Part shown: positions 50,074 to 58,306 of the stretch, in pieces | How positions within the stretch are numbered: position 1 is the first letter of the stretch | How the letters are laid out: each line of letters opens with the position of its first letter | Assembly (NCBI RefSeq): GCF_036014115.1 | Contig: NZ_CP107913.1 | Coordinates: 8,673,501-8,737,500 of the forward strand | DNA: 64,000 nt | Reading direction: 5' to 3' | From: Streptomyces sp. NBC_00448 | GTDB taxonomy: Bacteria; Actinomycetota; Actinomycetes; Streptomycetales; Streptomycetaceae | Notes under the pieces: generated by a model | The model's database searches: none | Told to the model about the DNA's origin: nothing | The model's input: only the letters and a program-made list of their open reading frames with translations | Position numbers and translations under genes: made by a program

Positions 50074-50661
50074 TCAGCCCTGGTAGTACCCGCCTCCAGG
50101 CTGCGCCGGCGGGACCCCGAGACCGAGGTTGCGGCGCTGGTAGTTCTCCTCGGGGTGCCCGGCGGGCCCCTGCCGCGGCGTCATCGGCCGCGGCGGCGCG
50201 GGGCGGGCCGTCTGGTACCCGGAGGGAGACGGCTGCGGCGGCTGCGCAGGGTAGCCGGCGCCGTTGGTGTTGTACCCGTTGCCGTACCCCTGGCGCGGCG
50301 CCGCGGCCTGCTGCGGGACGTAGGGCGCGGGCTGCGGCTGGTAGCCGCCGCCCTGGTAGCCGTTCTGCATCGGCTGGGGCTGCGGCTGGTGCTGCTGGCC
50401 CATCTGTCCCATCGGCGCCGAAGGACCGGCCGGCAGCGCGGGGAGCGCGGCCGGCAGTGCGGGCAGATTCCCGCTGCTGCCAAAGGAGTTGTAGCCGCCG
50501 GACTCGTACGAGGGGTACGGCGCGGGCACGCGGATGGGGGCGATCTGCGGGGTGCCGCGCTCGGCCACGAGGCTGTCGTAGATCGGGGTGTCCGGGAAGG
50601 ACGCAGACGAAGGGTAGTAGCTGCCGTAGCCGCCACCGTACGAACCGCGGGGGGTGGTCAT
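50074..50661 (-). CDS. DUF6643-like low-complexity protein
   Basis: A 195-residue hydrophilic protein rich in Gln, Pro, Gly and Tyr. The N-terminus GSYYPSSASFPDTPIYDSLV and ERGTPQIAPIRVPAPY matches the conserved start of DUF6643 proteins; the rest is a variable disordered region (GQQHQPQPQPMQNGYQGGGY). Function is unknown. ATG 50661 is used. The family name is recalled, not searched. Confidence 0.6.
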   Translation of the reverse strand: MTTPRGSYGGGYGSYYPSSASFPDTPIYDSLVAERGTPQIAPIRVPAPYPSYESGGYNSFGSSGNLPALPAALPALPAGPSAPMGQMGQQHQPQPQPMQNGYQGGGYQPQPAPYVPQQAAAPRQGYGNGYNTNGAGYPAQPPQPSPSGYQTARPAPPRPMTPRQGPAGHPEENYQRRNLGLGVPPAQPGGGYYQG

Positions 50662-50866
50662 GAGCCATAAGTTAAGCCCACGATGTGGTCGTTGGGGAGA
50701 CCGATTGGATGGTTGTTTTGCGTGCAGGGAGTGACCTCAGGTCACCAATATGAGCGAACCCCCGAAAAACGGTCACCATCTCAGGATGTGATCAGGTAAA
50801 AGGCGCGTGTCATGTGCGTAACCCGGGGGTCGGCACGCCGTGGACGAGGGCGCTGAGAGGGTGTCA

Positions 50867-52000
50867 ATGACGCTGCGCGCAGGGGAGAGCGTGGAGCTTC
50901 CGGCGGGGGCGGTCCTACGGTTCCGGTACGAACCGGGGGCCGGCGGGGACCGCGGGGGGACCGGCGCGGGCGGATCGGGCGGGCCCGGCGGTCGGTCCGG
51001 CGGCGGGCCGGGTGTGCTCGGGGTGCTGCCGCCGGTGCGCTCCGGTGCGCCGTCGTCCTCGCCGGACCGGCTGGACCCGACGGCCCCGCCGTCCCCCGGG
51101 GAGACCGGACCCGGCGTCACCGTGGCGGACCGCGGCACCATCCTTTCGGTGGACCTCGCGATACTCGCCGAGCCCGGGCAGACGGTGCGGATCGTGCTGC
51201 GCGCACCCGGCCGGGCACCCGCCGCGGGCCGGATACGGCTGCTCGCCGTCGGCGTCCCGGGCGCCGAACCCGCCATCGGGCTCGCCGACATGGAGTGCGC
51301 GGCCCCCACCGGCACCGATGCCGACACCGGCGTGCGCGGCGACTACGTGGTGGGGGAGTGCTGCCACTACGACGACCGCTGGCACTTCCGTGCCCTTCTG
51401 TGCCCCGCGGACGCCCGCCCCACCGCCGTGACGCTCACCGAGGACGCGCCCACCGCGTCGCTCACCCTCCAGGGCGCCACCCGCGGCACCCTGCGCGCCA
51501 CCCCCGCCTGGCAGCCCGCGGCCCCGGGCACCCCGGTCCCGGCCGGCATCGACCTGTGCGCCCTGTTCGAACTCACCGACGGCAGCCGCGGGGTCGTCCA
51601 GGCCCTCGGCGGCGGCCACGGCGCCCTGGACCGGCCGCCGTACCTGCGGCTCGGCACCGACCGGCACCACGGCGACCACGTCGCCTTCGACCTCGACCAC
51701 GGCGCCGCCTTCCGCCGCGTCCTGCTCTTCGTCAGTGCCCACACCGGTGACCACGACCTGCGCGGCCTGAACGGTTCCCTGATCCTGGACTCCGGACACG
51801 GCGCCGGCATCCGTGTCCCGCTCGGCCCCTGCACCGCGCCCGCCACCGCCTGCGCGCTCGCCCTGCTCGTCCGCGACGGCCCGCACCTGCTCGTCCGCCG
51901 CGAGGCCCGCTACCTCGCGCCCCGCGCCGGCCTGAGCCCGCAGCGGATGGTCGACTACGCCTACGGGTGGGGTCTGCGCTGGACCCCCGGGCCCGGCTGA
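50867..52000 (+). CDS. TerA-like protein of the TerD superfamily with a disordered insert
   Basis: A 377-residue protein. The C-terminal half is TerA/TerD-like: GIDLCALFELTDGSRGVVQA, LDRPPYLRLGTDRHHGDHVA, GLNGSLILDSGHGAGIRVPL and ACALALLVRDGPHLLVRREA follow the usual order. The N-terminal half has VVGECCHYDDRWHFRALL, but residues about 23-83 are a Gly, Ser and Pro-rich insert unlike TerA. ATG 50867 has AGAGG six bases upstream; GTG 50840 is in frame. TerD-superfamily proteins bind calcium and act in metal or phage-related stress; no other ter gene is adjacent. Confidence 0.7.
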   Translation: MTLRAGESVELPAGAVLRFRYEPGAGGDRGGTGAGGSGGPGGRSGGGPGVLGVLPPVRSGAPSSSPDRLDPTAPPSPGETGPGVTVADRGTILSVDLAILAEPGQTVRIVLRAPGRAPAAGRIRLLAVGVPGAEPAIGLADMECAAPTGTDADTGVRGDYVVGECCHYDDRWHFRALLCPADARPTAVTLTEDAPTASLTLQGATRGTLRATPAWQPAAPGTPVPAGIDLCALFELTDGSRGVVQALGGGHGALDRPPYLRLGTDRHHGDHVAFDLDHGAAFRRVLLFVSAHTGDHDLRGLNGSLILDSGHGAGIRVPLGPCTAPATACALALLVRDGPHLLVRREARYLAPRAGLSPQRMVDYAYGWGLRWTPGPG

Positions 52001-52009
52001 GCCCGGGGG
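51984..52009. terminator. Terminator hairpin spanning the TerA-like stop codon
   Basis: CCCCCGGGC (51984-51992) pairs perfectly with GCCCGGGGG (52001-52009) across an 8-base loop that contains the TGA stop. It lies between two convergent genes only 19 bases apart. Confidence 0.65.
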
Positions 52010-52019
52010 ACGCCGCGGA

Positions 52020-53189
52020 TCACACCGTCGCGTCGGGCTTCGCGTAGGTGCGGCCCTTCCACGCCGCGCCCCGGCCGCGGTAGTGCTCCACCGCCGAGTC
52101 CACCGTCATCAGCAGGTACAGCGCCGCGGTGTACGGCAGCAGCGGGGCCAGCGCCCACGGCTGCCCGTAGTACCGCAGCATCGGCAGGTACGTCCCCGCC
52201 ATCACCGCCCATGCCGCCGCGCCCATCACGCACAGCGGCCACGCGCCCGCGAGCGCCCCGCCGATCGCCGCGACCGGCGGAACCAGGTAGATCAGCGCGA
52301 GCCCCAGCACCGTGCCCAGCAGCACCAGCGGGTTGTGCCGCAACTGGGCGTACGCGCTGCGCGCCACCATCCGCCACAGCTCGGCCAGATCCGGGTACGG
52401 GCGCACGCTGTCGACGCGTTCGGCCAGCCCCAGCCAGATCCGGCCGCCCGAACGCTTCACCGCCCGGGCCAGCGCCACGTCGTCGATCACCGACTGCCGG
52501 ATCGCGTCCGGCACGTCGGCGGCCTCCGCCGCGGACGCCCGCAGCAGCACGCACCCGCCGGCCGCGGCCGCCGTACGGCCGCCCGGGCGGTTGATCCAGC
52601 GGAACGGGTAGAGCTGCGCGAAGAAGTACACGAACGCCGGGACGATCAGCCGCTCCCAGCCGGTCTCCACCCGCAGCCGGGCCATCTGCGAGACCATGTC
52701 CAGGTCGTTGCCGACCGCGGCCTCCACCAGGGCCCGCAGGCTGCCCTCGCGGTGCGCGATGTCCGCGTCCGTCAGCAGGAAGTACTCCGCGCCCGTACGC
52801 TCCCGGGCCAGCGCCATCCCGTGCCGGACCGCCCACAGCTTGCCGGTCCACCCCTGGGGCGGCTCGCCCGGCGAGGTCACGGTCAGCGGCAGCGAGCCCG
52901 GTCGCTCGCCCAACTCCCGTGCCAGCTCGCCGGTCCCGTCCGTGCTTCCGTCGTCCACGAGGAAGACCTCGGCCCGGCCCGGGTACTCCTGCGCCAGCAG
53001 CGAGGCCAGGCTCCGCCCGATCACCTCGGCCTCGTCGCGCGCGGGCACCACCACCGCCACGTCCGGCCACGCCTTCACCGCTTCGCCCCCGCCGCCCCGC
53101 GGCAGCCGCACGTCCGTCCGCCAGAACCCTCCCTGCCCCACCAGCAACCACGCCCACGCCACCAACGACACCCCTGCGACCCCGGTCAT
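52020..53189 (-). CDS. hpnB: Glycosyltransferase family 2, hopene-associated HpnB-like
   Basis: A 389-residue membrane GT2 enzyme. A short N-terminal hydrophobic segment is followed by the GT-A domain: VVVPARDEAEVIGRSLASLL, the DXD-type VDDGSTDG, QGWTGKLWAVRHGMAL, and LLTDADIAHREGSL. RWINRPGGRTAAAAGGCVLL and RYYGQPWALAPLLPYTAALY lead to three C-terminal helices and the typical end HYRGRGAAWKGRTY. This order matches HpnB of hopanoid clusters, although no squalene-hopene cyclase is adjacent. ATG 53189 is used; GTG 53198 is in frame. Confidence 0.75.
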   Translation of the reverse strand: MTGVAGVSLVAWAWLLVGQGGFWRTDVRLPRGGGGEAVKAWPDVAVVVPARDEAEVIGRSLASLLAQEYPGRAEVFLVDDGSTDGTGELARELGERPGSLPLTVTSPGEPPQGWTGKLWAVRHGMALARERTGAEYFLLTDADIAHREGSLRALVEAAVGNDLDMVSQMARLRVETGWERLIVPAFVYFFAQLYPFRWINRPGGRTAAAAGGCVLLRASAAEAADVPDAIRQSVIDDVALARAVKRSGGRIWLGLAERVDSVRPYPDLAELWRMVARSAYAQLRHNPLVLLGTVLGLALIYLVPPVAAIGGALAGAWPLCVMGAAAWAVMAGTYLPMLRYYGQPWALAPLLPYTAALYLLMTVDSAVEHYRGRGAAWKGRTYAKPDATV

Positions 53190-53288
53190 CACGCTCACCC
53201 CCGCAGTGTGCCGTACGGCGCCGCGCCGACCCGCCCGCCCTGCCGAGTTCCGTCGGTTCCGGGACCACCTGTCGGTGGTTGGCTGCTC

Positions 53289-53434
53289 GCGCCGTTCTCC
53301 CCCAGAGCTTCGCCTGGGTGGGGGTGCCCCCGGCGGAGCCAGGGGGAGTACCCCCACGCGCCCCTCATTCGTGCGGCTCTGCCCGCAAAGAGGGTGAGCC
53401 CGTCGTACGTAAGGGGCGCGGGGGAACTGCGCGA
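53289..53434. repeat. Streptomyces-type interspersed GC-rich repeat with inverted arms
   Basis: Contains CCCCCAGAGCTTCGCCTGGG and, near its end, GGGGCGCGGGGGAACTGCGC, both characteristic of a dispersed repeat found between Streptomyces genes. Inverted arms include CTCCCCC with GGGGGAG and CGCGCCCCT (53357-53365) with AGGGGCGCG (53412-53420). It fills most of the 309-base gap before the racemase and may act as a bidirectional terminator. Confidence 0.7.
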
Positions 53435-53486
53435 CGAGCAGATCCGGGCGGGCCCGGGGGGCACGGCGCCCCGGGCCCGGGGGAAC

Positions 53487-53492
53487 TAAAGT
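53487..53492 (+). promoter_or_regulatory. Leaderless -10 box (TAAAGT)
   Basis: TAAAGT is followed by exactly six bases and GTG 53499. With no ribosome site upstream, transcription probably begins at the start codon. Confidence 0.5.
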
Positions 53493-53498
53493 GGCGGC

Positions 53499-54254
53499 GT
53501 GAAGATCGGGTTGGTGGATTCGGGAATCGGGCTGCTGGCCGCCGCCGCGGCGGTGCGGCGGGTGCGGGCGGACGCGGACCTGGTGCTCGCGTCGGACCCG
53601 GAGGGCATGCCGTGGGGGCCGAGGTCGGTGGACGACGTGGCGGCGCGGGCGCTGGAGTGCGCGCGGGCCGCGGCGGCGCACGGGCTGGACGGGCTGATCG
53701 TGGCGTGCAACACCGCGTCGGTGCACGCGCTGCCCGCGCTGCGGGCGGCGTTCGAGCCGGGGCTGCCGATCGTGGGCACCGTGCCGGCGATCAAGCCCGC
53801 GGCGGCGGCCCACCGCGCCGTGGCGATCTGGGCCACCCCCTCGACGACGGGCAGCAGCTATCAGCGCGGCCTGATCGCCGAGTTCGGCAACGGCGCGCGG
53901 ATCACCGAAGTGCCCTGTCCGGGACTGGCCGACGCCGTGCAGAACGCCGACACTGACGCCATCGACGCGGCGGTCGCCGCCGCGGCGGCCCTCACTCCAT
54001 CGGGTGTAAGTGCCGTCGTCCTGGGATGCACCCATTACGAACTGGTCGTCGACCGCATCTCCGCCGCCGTGCCCGGCGCCGAACTGTACGGCTCCGCGGA
54101 CGCCGTGGCGGCCCAGGCCCTGCGCAGGGTGGCCGACACCCCGGGCGGCGGCACCGTCGAGGTGATCCTCAGCGGCCGCTCGGCCCCCCTCCCGGCCGCC
54201 GCCCTCACCTACCCGCAGAGCGCGGGACTCGCCGTGACGCCCGCCACGGCTTGA
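53499..54254 (+). CDS. Aspartate/glutamate racemase family (MurI-like)
   Basis: A 251-residue racemase. Both catalytic cysteines are present in their motifs: Cys70 in IVACNTASVHAL and Cys177 in VVLGCTHYELV. The substrate Asp7 is in VDSGIG, and WATPSTTGSSYQRGLI is the hinge region. It has the cofactor-independent glutamate racemase fold that supplies D-Glu for peptidoglycan, but several family positions differ (GLLAAAAAVRR), so it may be a paralogue rather than the essential murI. GTG 53499 is fixed by the leaderless promoter. Confidence 0.8.
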   Translation: MKIGLVDSGIGLLAAAAAVRRVRADADLVLASDPEGMPWGPRSVDDVAARALECARAAAAHGLDGLIVACNTASVHALPALRAAFEPGLPIVGTVPAIKPAAAAHRAVAIWATPSTTGSSYQRGLIAEFGNGARITEVPCPGLADAVQNADTDAIDAAVAAAAALTPSGVSAVVLGCTHYELVVDRISAAVPGAELYGSADAVAAQALRRVADTPGGGTVEVILSGRSAPLPAAALTYPQSAGLAVTPATA

Positions 54255-54287
54255 CCCCGGCACGATGCCGCGCGCCCCGCGGATGGG

Positions 54288-54293
54288 TACGCT
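54288..54293 (+). promoter_or_regulatory. Leaderless -10 box (TACGCT)
   Basis: TACGCT ends seven bases before ATG 54301 and no ribosome site follows, consistent with a leaderless start. Confidence 0.4.
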
Positions 54294-54300
54294 TCGGGGC

Positions 54301-54867
54301 ATGACGCACGCTCCCCGGCCGGAGACCGGCGCGTCCCAGGTGTGGACGGGCCGGGCCAGCAACCGTATGCAGTGGGTTCCCGCTGCCGTGGGCGCCGCCT
54401 GTGTGGCGCTCGGCATCTCGCTCGCGGTGGAGGGCCCAGGCCCCACCGCGAGCCTCGTCCCGCTCGTGATGTCGGTGGTGGGATGCCTCGCCGTGGGACT
54501 GCTCGTCCTGTTCGGCACCGTGGCCTTCACCCACGTTCATGTGCGCGTCGACCGTGACGCGGTGCAGGTGCGCTGCGGCCACATCGGGGTGCCGCGCCGC
54601 CGTATCCCGATGGGCGAGGTCAGCGGCGCCCGGCTGGCCCCGGTGATCAGCCCGCGCGCCTGGGGCGGCTGGGGCTACCGCTGGCGGCCGGAGAAGGGCA
54701 CCGCCGTGGTGGTGCGCCGCGGGCCCGGCATCGTGATCGACCTCGGCGGCGGTAGGTGGTTCACCGTCACCGTCGACGACGCGGAAGGCGCGGTGCGCGC
54801 CATCCGCGAGATGCTCGGCCTGTCCGCCGCGCCGCGCGATCCGCAGGGCCCCACCGCCGCCCGTTGA
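54301..54867 (+). CDS. Membrane protein with PH-like cytoplasmic domain
   Basis: A 188-residue protein. Two membrane helices (WVPAAVGAACVALGISLAV and SLVPLVMSVVGCLAVGLLVLF) are followed by a beta-rich region, HVRVDRDAVQVRCGHIGVPRRRIPMGEVSGARLAP and YRWRPEKGTAVVVRRGPGIV, like bacterial PH-domain proteins. Function is unknown. The start is supported by the -10 box at 54288. Confidence 0.6.
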   Translation: MTHAPRPETGASQVWTGRASNRMQWVPAAVGAACVALGISLAVEGPGPTASLVPLVMSVVGCLAVGLLVLFGTVAFTHVHVRVDRDAVQVRCGHIGVPRRRIPMGEVSGARLAPVISPRAWGGWGYRWRPEKGTAVVVRRGPGIVIDLGGGRWFTVTVDDAEGAVRAIREMLGLSAAPRDPQGPTAAR

Positions 54868-54897
54868 GCCCGGAGCGGCGCCTCGGCACCCCGATCG

Positions 54898-56316
54898 TCA
54901 ACGGTCCGGCGCCGACCCGGAAGCCGGCAGGGAAGCCCGTTCCGCGGCAGGACGCGGGGCGGGCTTCTGCATGGGCTGCTTCCGGCTGGGCTTCGGGCCG
55001 GACTTCGGGCTGGGCTTCGGTGCGGGCGCCGGTGCCTGGGCCGGGAGCGGCCGCGAGGTGGCCAGCCCCGCCAGCAGCCCCGCCGCGGCCGTGACCGCGG
55101 TGTAGCTGAGCACGTGGTCCACGGCCGCGAGCAGCCCGAGCCCGGTCAGCGTCGCGGCCGCGGTCAGCACCGCGGGCGTCGACCGCGGGGAGCGCCACAG
55201 CGCGCACAGCGTCCACAGGTAGGCGCCGCCGAGCAGCGCCACCCCCGGCACTCCCTGCTCCGCGGCGAGTTGGAACGGCGCGGACTGCGGGGTCTCGGCG
55301 GTGGGCGTGTCGGAGGGCAGCGGTGTGCTCTCCTCGGCGAAGCGTCCCGGCCCGACGCCGCGCAGCGGATGGCGTCCGGCGAGGTGCACGGCCTCGTGCC
55401 ACAGCGCGACGCGCGGCTGGGTGAGCTGTCCGGTCAGCGACTCGGACAGCCCGCCGGGCGCCGCGTCGACCGCGACCGCGTAGCTTCCGCCGACCGCCAG
55501 CGCCGCGGCCAGCGCGAGCCCGACCAGGCCGATCAGCCGGTGCCGCATCCGGGCCGCGGCCAGCGAGCACAGCACGACCGCCACGCCCGCCGTGAAGCCC
55601 GCCGACGACCCCAGCACCAGCGCCGCCACCGCGGCCGCCAGCGCCAGCAGCCGCAGCAGCGCCTGCCACACCACCGACGGGACGCGCCACACCGTGTCGG
55701 GGACGCCCCACGCCGCGCAGCACGCCGCCCCGGCGGCCAGGACGAGCAGCGCCGCGTCCGCGTTGGGGTAGCCCAGCGGCGGCGCGCTCGCGCCGCCGGA
55801 CAGCCGGTGCGCCGGGCCCAGCACCAGCGCCAGCACGGTCACCGCGCCGACGGTGAGGGTCAGCGTCGGCAGCATCGCCCCGAGCACCCGGCCCGCGGCG
55901 TATCCGGCGGTGACCGCGAGCAGCGCCAGCAGCGCGCCCTCCGGCCTGGCCTCGCGGCCGCCGGCGCAGACCATCACCCACACCGCGCAGCAGGCCAGGA
56001 CGACCATCCCCGCCGCGTCGACCGCCCCGCCGCCGGACGGCGGCCGCGCCGGCCGGACCGGCTGCGGCGGGGACCCGGCGATGTCACCGATGTCGTCGAT
56101 GCCGCCGGTGTCACCCGTGTCGCCGAGGTCGGGGAACAGGGCGGAGCCGGTGCCGTCCGCGGCCGTGCTGCCGCTCGCGCTCCCGTCCGGGTCGTCCTCG
56201 GGCGTACCGTCGGCCGCCCGGCCGTCCTCGGGCGAACCGGCGCGGCGCGGGCCGGCCTCCGCCGCCGCGCGGGCCCCGCGCGCCGCTTCCGGCGCGCCAC
56301 CGGCCGTCGTGTCCAT
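54898..56316 (-). CDS. O-antigen ligase-like (Wzy_C) polytopic membrane protein
   Basis: A 472-residue protein with an acidic, disordered N-terminus of about 95 residues (rich in Asp, Gly and Thr), about ten membrane helices and a Pro/Lys-rich C-terminal tail (PAPAPKPSPKSGPKP). The Wzy_C/ligase signature HPLRGVGPGRFAEES in a large loop, preceded by VALWHEAVHLAGR, identifies the family that joins or polymerises surface glycans. ATG 56316 is used. Targets in a Gram-positive organism are unknown; it could act in cell-wall polymer or exopolysaccharide synthesis. Confidence 0.75.
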   Translation of the reverse strand: MDTTAGGAPEAARGARAAAEAGPRRAGSPEDGRAADGTPEDDPDGSASGSTAADGTGSALFPDLGDTGDTGGIDDIGDIAGSPPQPVRPARPPSGGGAVDAAGMVVLACCAVWVMVCAGGREARPEGALLALLAVTAGYAAGRVLGAMLPTLTLTVGAVTVLALVLGPAHRLSGGASAPPLGYPNADAALLVLAAGAACCAAWGVPDTVWRVPSVVWQALLRLLALAAAVAALVLGSSAGFTAGVAVVLCSLAAARMRHRLIGLVGLALAAALAVGGSYAVAVDAAPGGLSESLTGQLTQPRVALWHEAVHLAGRHPLRGVGPGRFAEESTPLPSDTPTAETPQSAPFQLAAEQGVPGVALLGGAYLWTLCALWRSPRSTPAVLTAAATLTGLGLLAAVDHVLSYTAVTAAAGLLAGLATSRPLPAQAPAPAPKPSPKSGPKPSRKQPMQKPAPRPAAERASLPASGSAPDR

Positions 56317-56496
56317 CCCCGACCCCCTGCCGCCACCACCCGGGCGCGACGGGGTACCCCGTGCCCGCGTTCCCCGCGTGGGCGCTGTTGTCCGGATCAC
56401 CGTAACGGGTGAGGGCCCACCCTGTGGATATGTCGCACAGGAAGCTCGTCGAGCTTGTGAAACCTGGTGCTGATGTGGCGTTCACCTTTCATCTCG

Positions 56497-56502
56497 TAGG
56501 CT
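56497..56502 (+). promoter_or_regulatory. Leaderless -10 box (TAGGCT)
   Basis: TAGGCT ends six bases before ATG 56509. No ribosome site is present. Confidence 0.5.
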
Positions 56503-56508
56503 CGGGGC

Positions 56509-57030
56509 ATGGCGACTCCCCAATTCATCCAGGACATCCGCGAAAAGGCGGGGAACGTTCTCCTCCTGCTGCCCGGCGTGGTCATGGTGGTCTTCGACGA
56601 CCGCGGCAGGGTGCTGCTCAACCGCCGTACGGACACCGGCCGTTGGGCGCTGATCAGCGGCATCCCCGACCCCGGCGAGCAGCCCGCCGAGAGCGCGGTG
56701 CGGGAGATCCAGGAGGAGACCGGGGTGTCCGCGGTGGTGGAGCGGGTGCTCAGCGTCTTCACCAACGAGCCGGTGGTGTACGACAACGGCGACCACGCCC
56801 AGTACATCGACATCGTGCTGCGCTGCCGGGCGGTCGGCGGCGAGGCCCGGGTCAACGACGACGAGTCGCTGGACGTGCGGTGGTTCGCGCTGGACGAGCT
56901 GCCCCCGCTCGGGCCGATCGCCCGCGGCCGGATCGAGTCGGCGCTGCGCGAGGAGCCGACGTGGTTCGCGCCCGCGCCCGCCCCCGCGCCCGCACCCGCG
57001 CTCGACGGGGACGGCCACCGGGCTCCGTGA
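56509..57030 (+). CDS. NUDIX hydrolase (NDP-sugar or NTP type)
   Basis: A 173-residue NUDIX enzyme with intact box GIPDPGEQPAESAVREIQEE plus TGV at residues 51-73, preceded by LLPGVVMVVFDDRGRVLLNRR and TGRWALIS. The C-terminus has a short repeat of Pro-Ala (APAPAPAPAPA). The context (alone, leaderless) gives no substrate clue. Confidence 0.87.
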   Translation: MATPQFIQDIREKAGNVLLLLPGVVMVVFDDRGRVLLNRRTDTGRWALISGIPDPGEQPAESAVREIQEETGVSAVVERVLSVFTNEPVVYDNGDHAQYIDIVLRCRAVGGEARVNDDESLDVRWFALDELPPLGPIARGRIESALREEPTWFAPAPAPAPAPALDGDGHRAP

Positions 57031-57175
57031 CCCCGGTACGACCATCGGCCCGCGGCCGGCGCGGACATGTCGGCCGGGTCGGGCCAACCCCCTCCTGGCC
57101 AGGCCGCTTTGTCAGTGCTTGGCGGTAAAATCGACAGTGTTCGAGAGGGTTGGCCGACGCCTCAGGAGGAAGCCG

Positions 57176-57463
57176 ATGGCCGCTGCCGTACTGCCCCTGG
57201 ATACACGCCGACACACATCCGCGCCCGTCGTCGCACTGCCGAAGAAGCCGCTGCCCGCGGGCCTGCCCCGCGAGTGGTACGTCGCCCACAACCGCCGCCT
57301 GAAGACCATGCGCCTGACCATCGCCCTGCTCGACTCGGGGGTCTACGAAGCGGCTCAGGCCGGGAACGGACGGATTCGCCGCACCGCCGAGCGGATAGGC
57401 GTGCACCCGCCGTCCGACATCACCTGCCGGATGGTCCGCCACCTGCTGACCTACGGCCGCTGA
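57176..57463 (+). CDS. Small conserved actinobacterial protein
   Basis: A 95-residue basic protein with Cys only near the end: KKPLPAGLPREWYVAHNRRL, MRLTIALLDSGVYEAAQAGN and IRRTAERIGVHPPSDITCRM. I recall close relatives in many Streptomyces genomes but know no function. ATG 57176 has AGGAGGA six bases upstream and TAAAAT at 57126 may be its -10. It is followed by a strong hairpin. Confidence 0.65.
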   Translation: MAAAVLPLDTRRHTSAPVVALPKKPLPAGLPREWYVAHNRRLKTMRLTIALLDSGVYEAAQAGNGRIRRTAERIGVHPPSDITCRMVRHLLTYGR

Positions 57464-57487
57464 CCGACCGTAACCGCCCGTGCCTGT

Positions 57488-57527
57488 GGTGGGTGCGGCT
57501 TCCTCCGCGGAGGGAGCCGCACCCACC
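57488..57527. terminator. Terminator hairpin between convergent genes
   Basis: GGTGGGTGCGGCT (57488-57500) pairs perfectly with AGCCGCACCCACC (57515-57527), and the loop can extend the stem through CTCC/GGAG. It lies between the small conserved gene and padR. Confidence 0.75.
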
Positions 57528-57531
57528 GCCC

Positions 57532-58191
57532 CTACGGCGCCGGGGTGTCGTGCGGGTGCTCCGAACCTTCCGTGCCCGCCGAACCTTCCGTGCCCGCGTC
57601 GCCGTTCGCCGCCGACCCCTTCGCCGGTGCCCCTGTCGCCGCTGACCCCTTGCCGAAGTCCTCCGCCGACATCAGGTCGGCCCGCTGCGCCCAGTCGGCC
57701 CACTCCGCCAGCGCCTCGTTGATCCGCAGGCCCGCCTCGATCGCGATCCGCATGGCCCGGGTGCGCGGGCTGTCGCCCCACTCGCCGCGGTCCTTGGCCT
57801 CGGCGTAGGCCCGCAGCGTCGTCGCGGTCTCGGAGTAGAAGCGGTGCTCGCGTTCCAGGTGGGCCCGCAGGCTGTCGGGGTCCATCAGCCAGAAGAAGTA
57901 CGCCCGCAGCAGCGTCTCCATCCGGAACGTGTGGTCGGCCTCCTCCTCGGACAGCCAGCGCCGCACCTCCGTGAGACCGGCGTCGGTGATCCGGTACGCC
58001 TTCCTGCGGCGCGGCCCGTGGCTGTCCACCTCGATCAGCCCGGCCTCGGCGAGCCGGGAGAGCTCGGCGTAGATCCGCGGGTGCTGGGCCGGCCACACCG
58101 ACCCCAGCGACTCCTGGAAACGGAGGGCGAGGTCGTATCCGCTGGCCGGACCTTCCGCGAGCAATCCGAGCAGGCCATGGCGCAGCGACAT
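57532..58191 (-). CDS. PadR-family transcriptional regulator
   Basis: A 219-residue PadR/AphA-type winged-helix protein. MSLRHGLLGLLAEGPASGYDL and SVWPAQHPRIYAELSRL are the family hallmarks, followed by RRRKAYRITDAGLTEVRRWL and a C-terminal coiled dimerisation region; a low-complexity tail (GSAATGAPAKGSAANGDAGT) ends it. It is divergent from two SDR genes with palindromic sites between, so it most likely represses them and itself. Confidence 0.88.
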   Translation of the reverse strand: MSLRHGLLGLLAEGPASGYDLALRFQESLGSVWPAQHPRIYAELSRLAEAGLIEVDSHGPRRRKAYRITDAGLTEVRRWLSEEEADHTFRMETLLRAYFFWLMDPDSLRAHLEREHRFYSETATTLRAYAEAKDRGEWGDSPRTRAMRIAIEAGLRINEALAEWADWAQRADLMSAEDFGKGSAATGAPAKGSAANGDAGTEGSAGTEGSEHPHDTPAP

Positions 58192-58228
58192 CGACGACTC
58201 CTAGGTACTGGCGGCTTCCTCACTCATC

Positions 58229-58281
58229 TTGACACGACCCGGTCCGTAACTAACATTGGACATGTCCAGGTGTACATGTCC
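58229..58281 (+). promoter_or_regulatory. Promoter (TTGACA-N16-TAACAT) with PadR-type operator
   Basis: Consensus TTGACA (58229-58234), 16 bases and TAACAT (58251-58256) form a strong promoter for the SDR pair. TGGACATGTCCA (58257-58268) is a perfect 12-base palindrome covering the transcription start, and ACATGTCC recurs at 58274-58281. This double site fits PadR binding. Confidence 0.7.
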
Positions 58282-58306
58282 CTAAAACCATATCGAGAGG
58301 CCACCC

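Noticed and set aside
50867..52000. Tellurite-resistance ter operon
   Set aside because: Only one TerA-like gene is present; no TerB, TerC, TerD or TerZ genes are adjacent.
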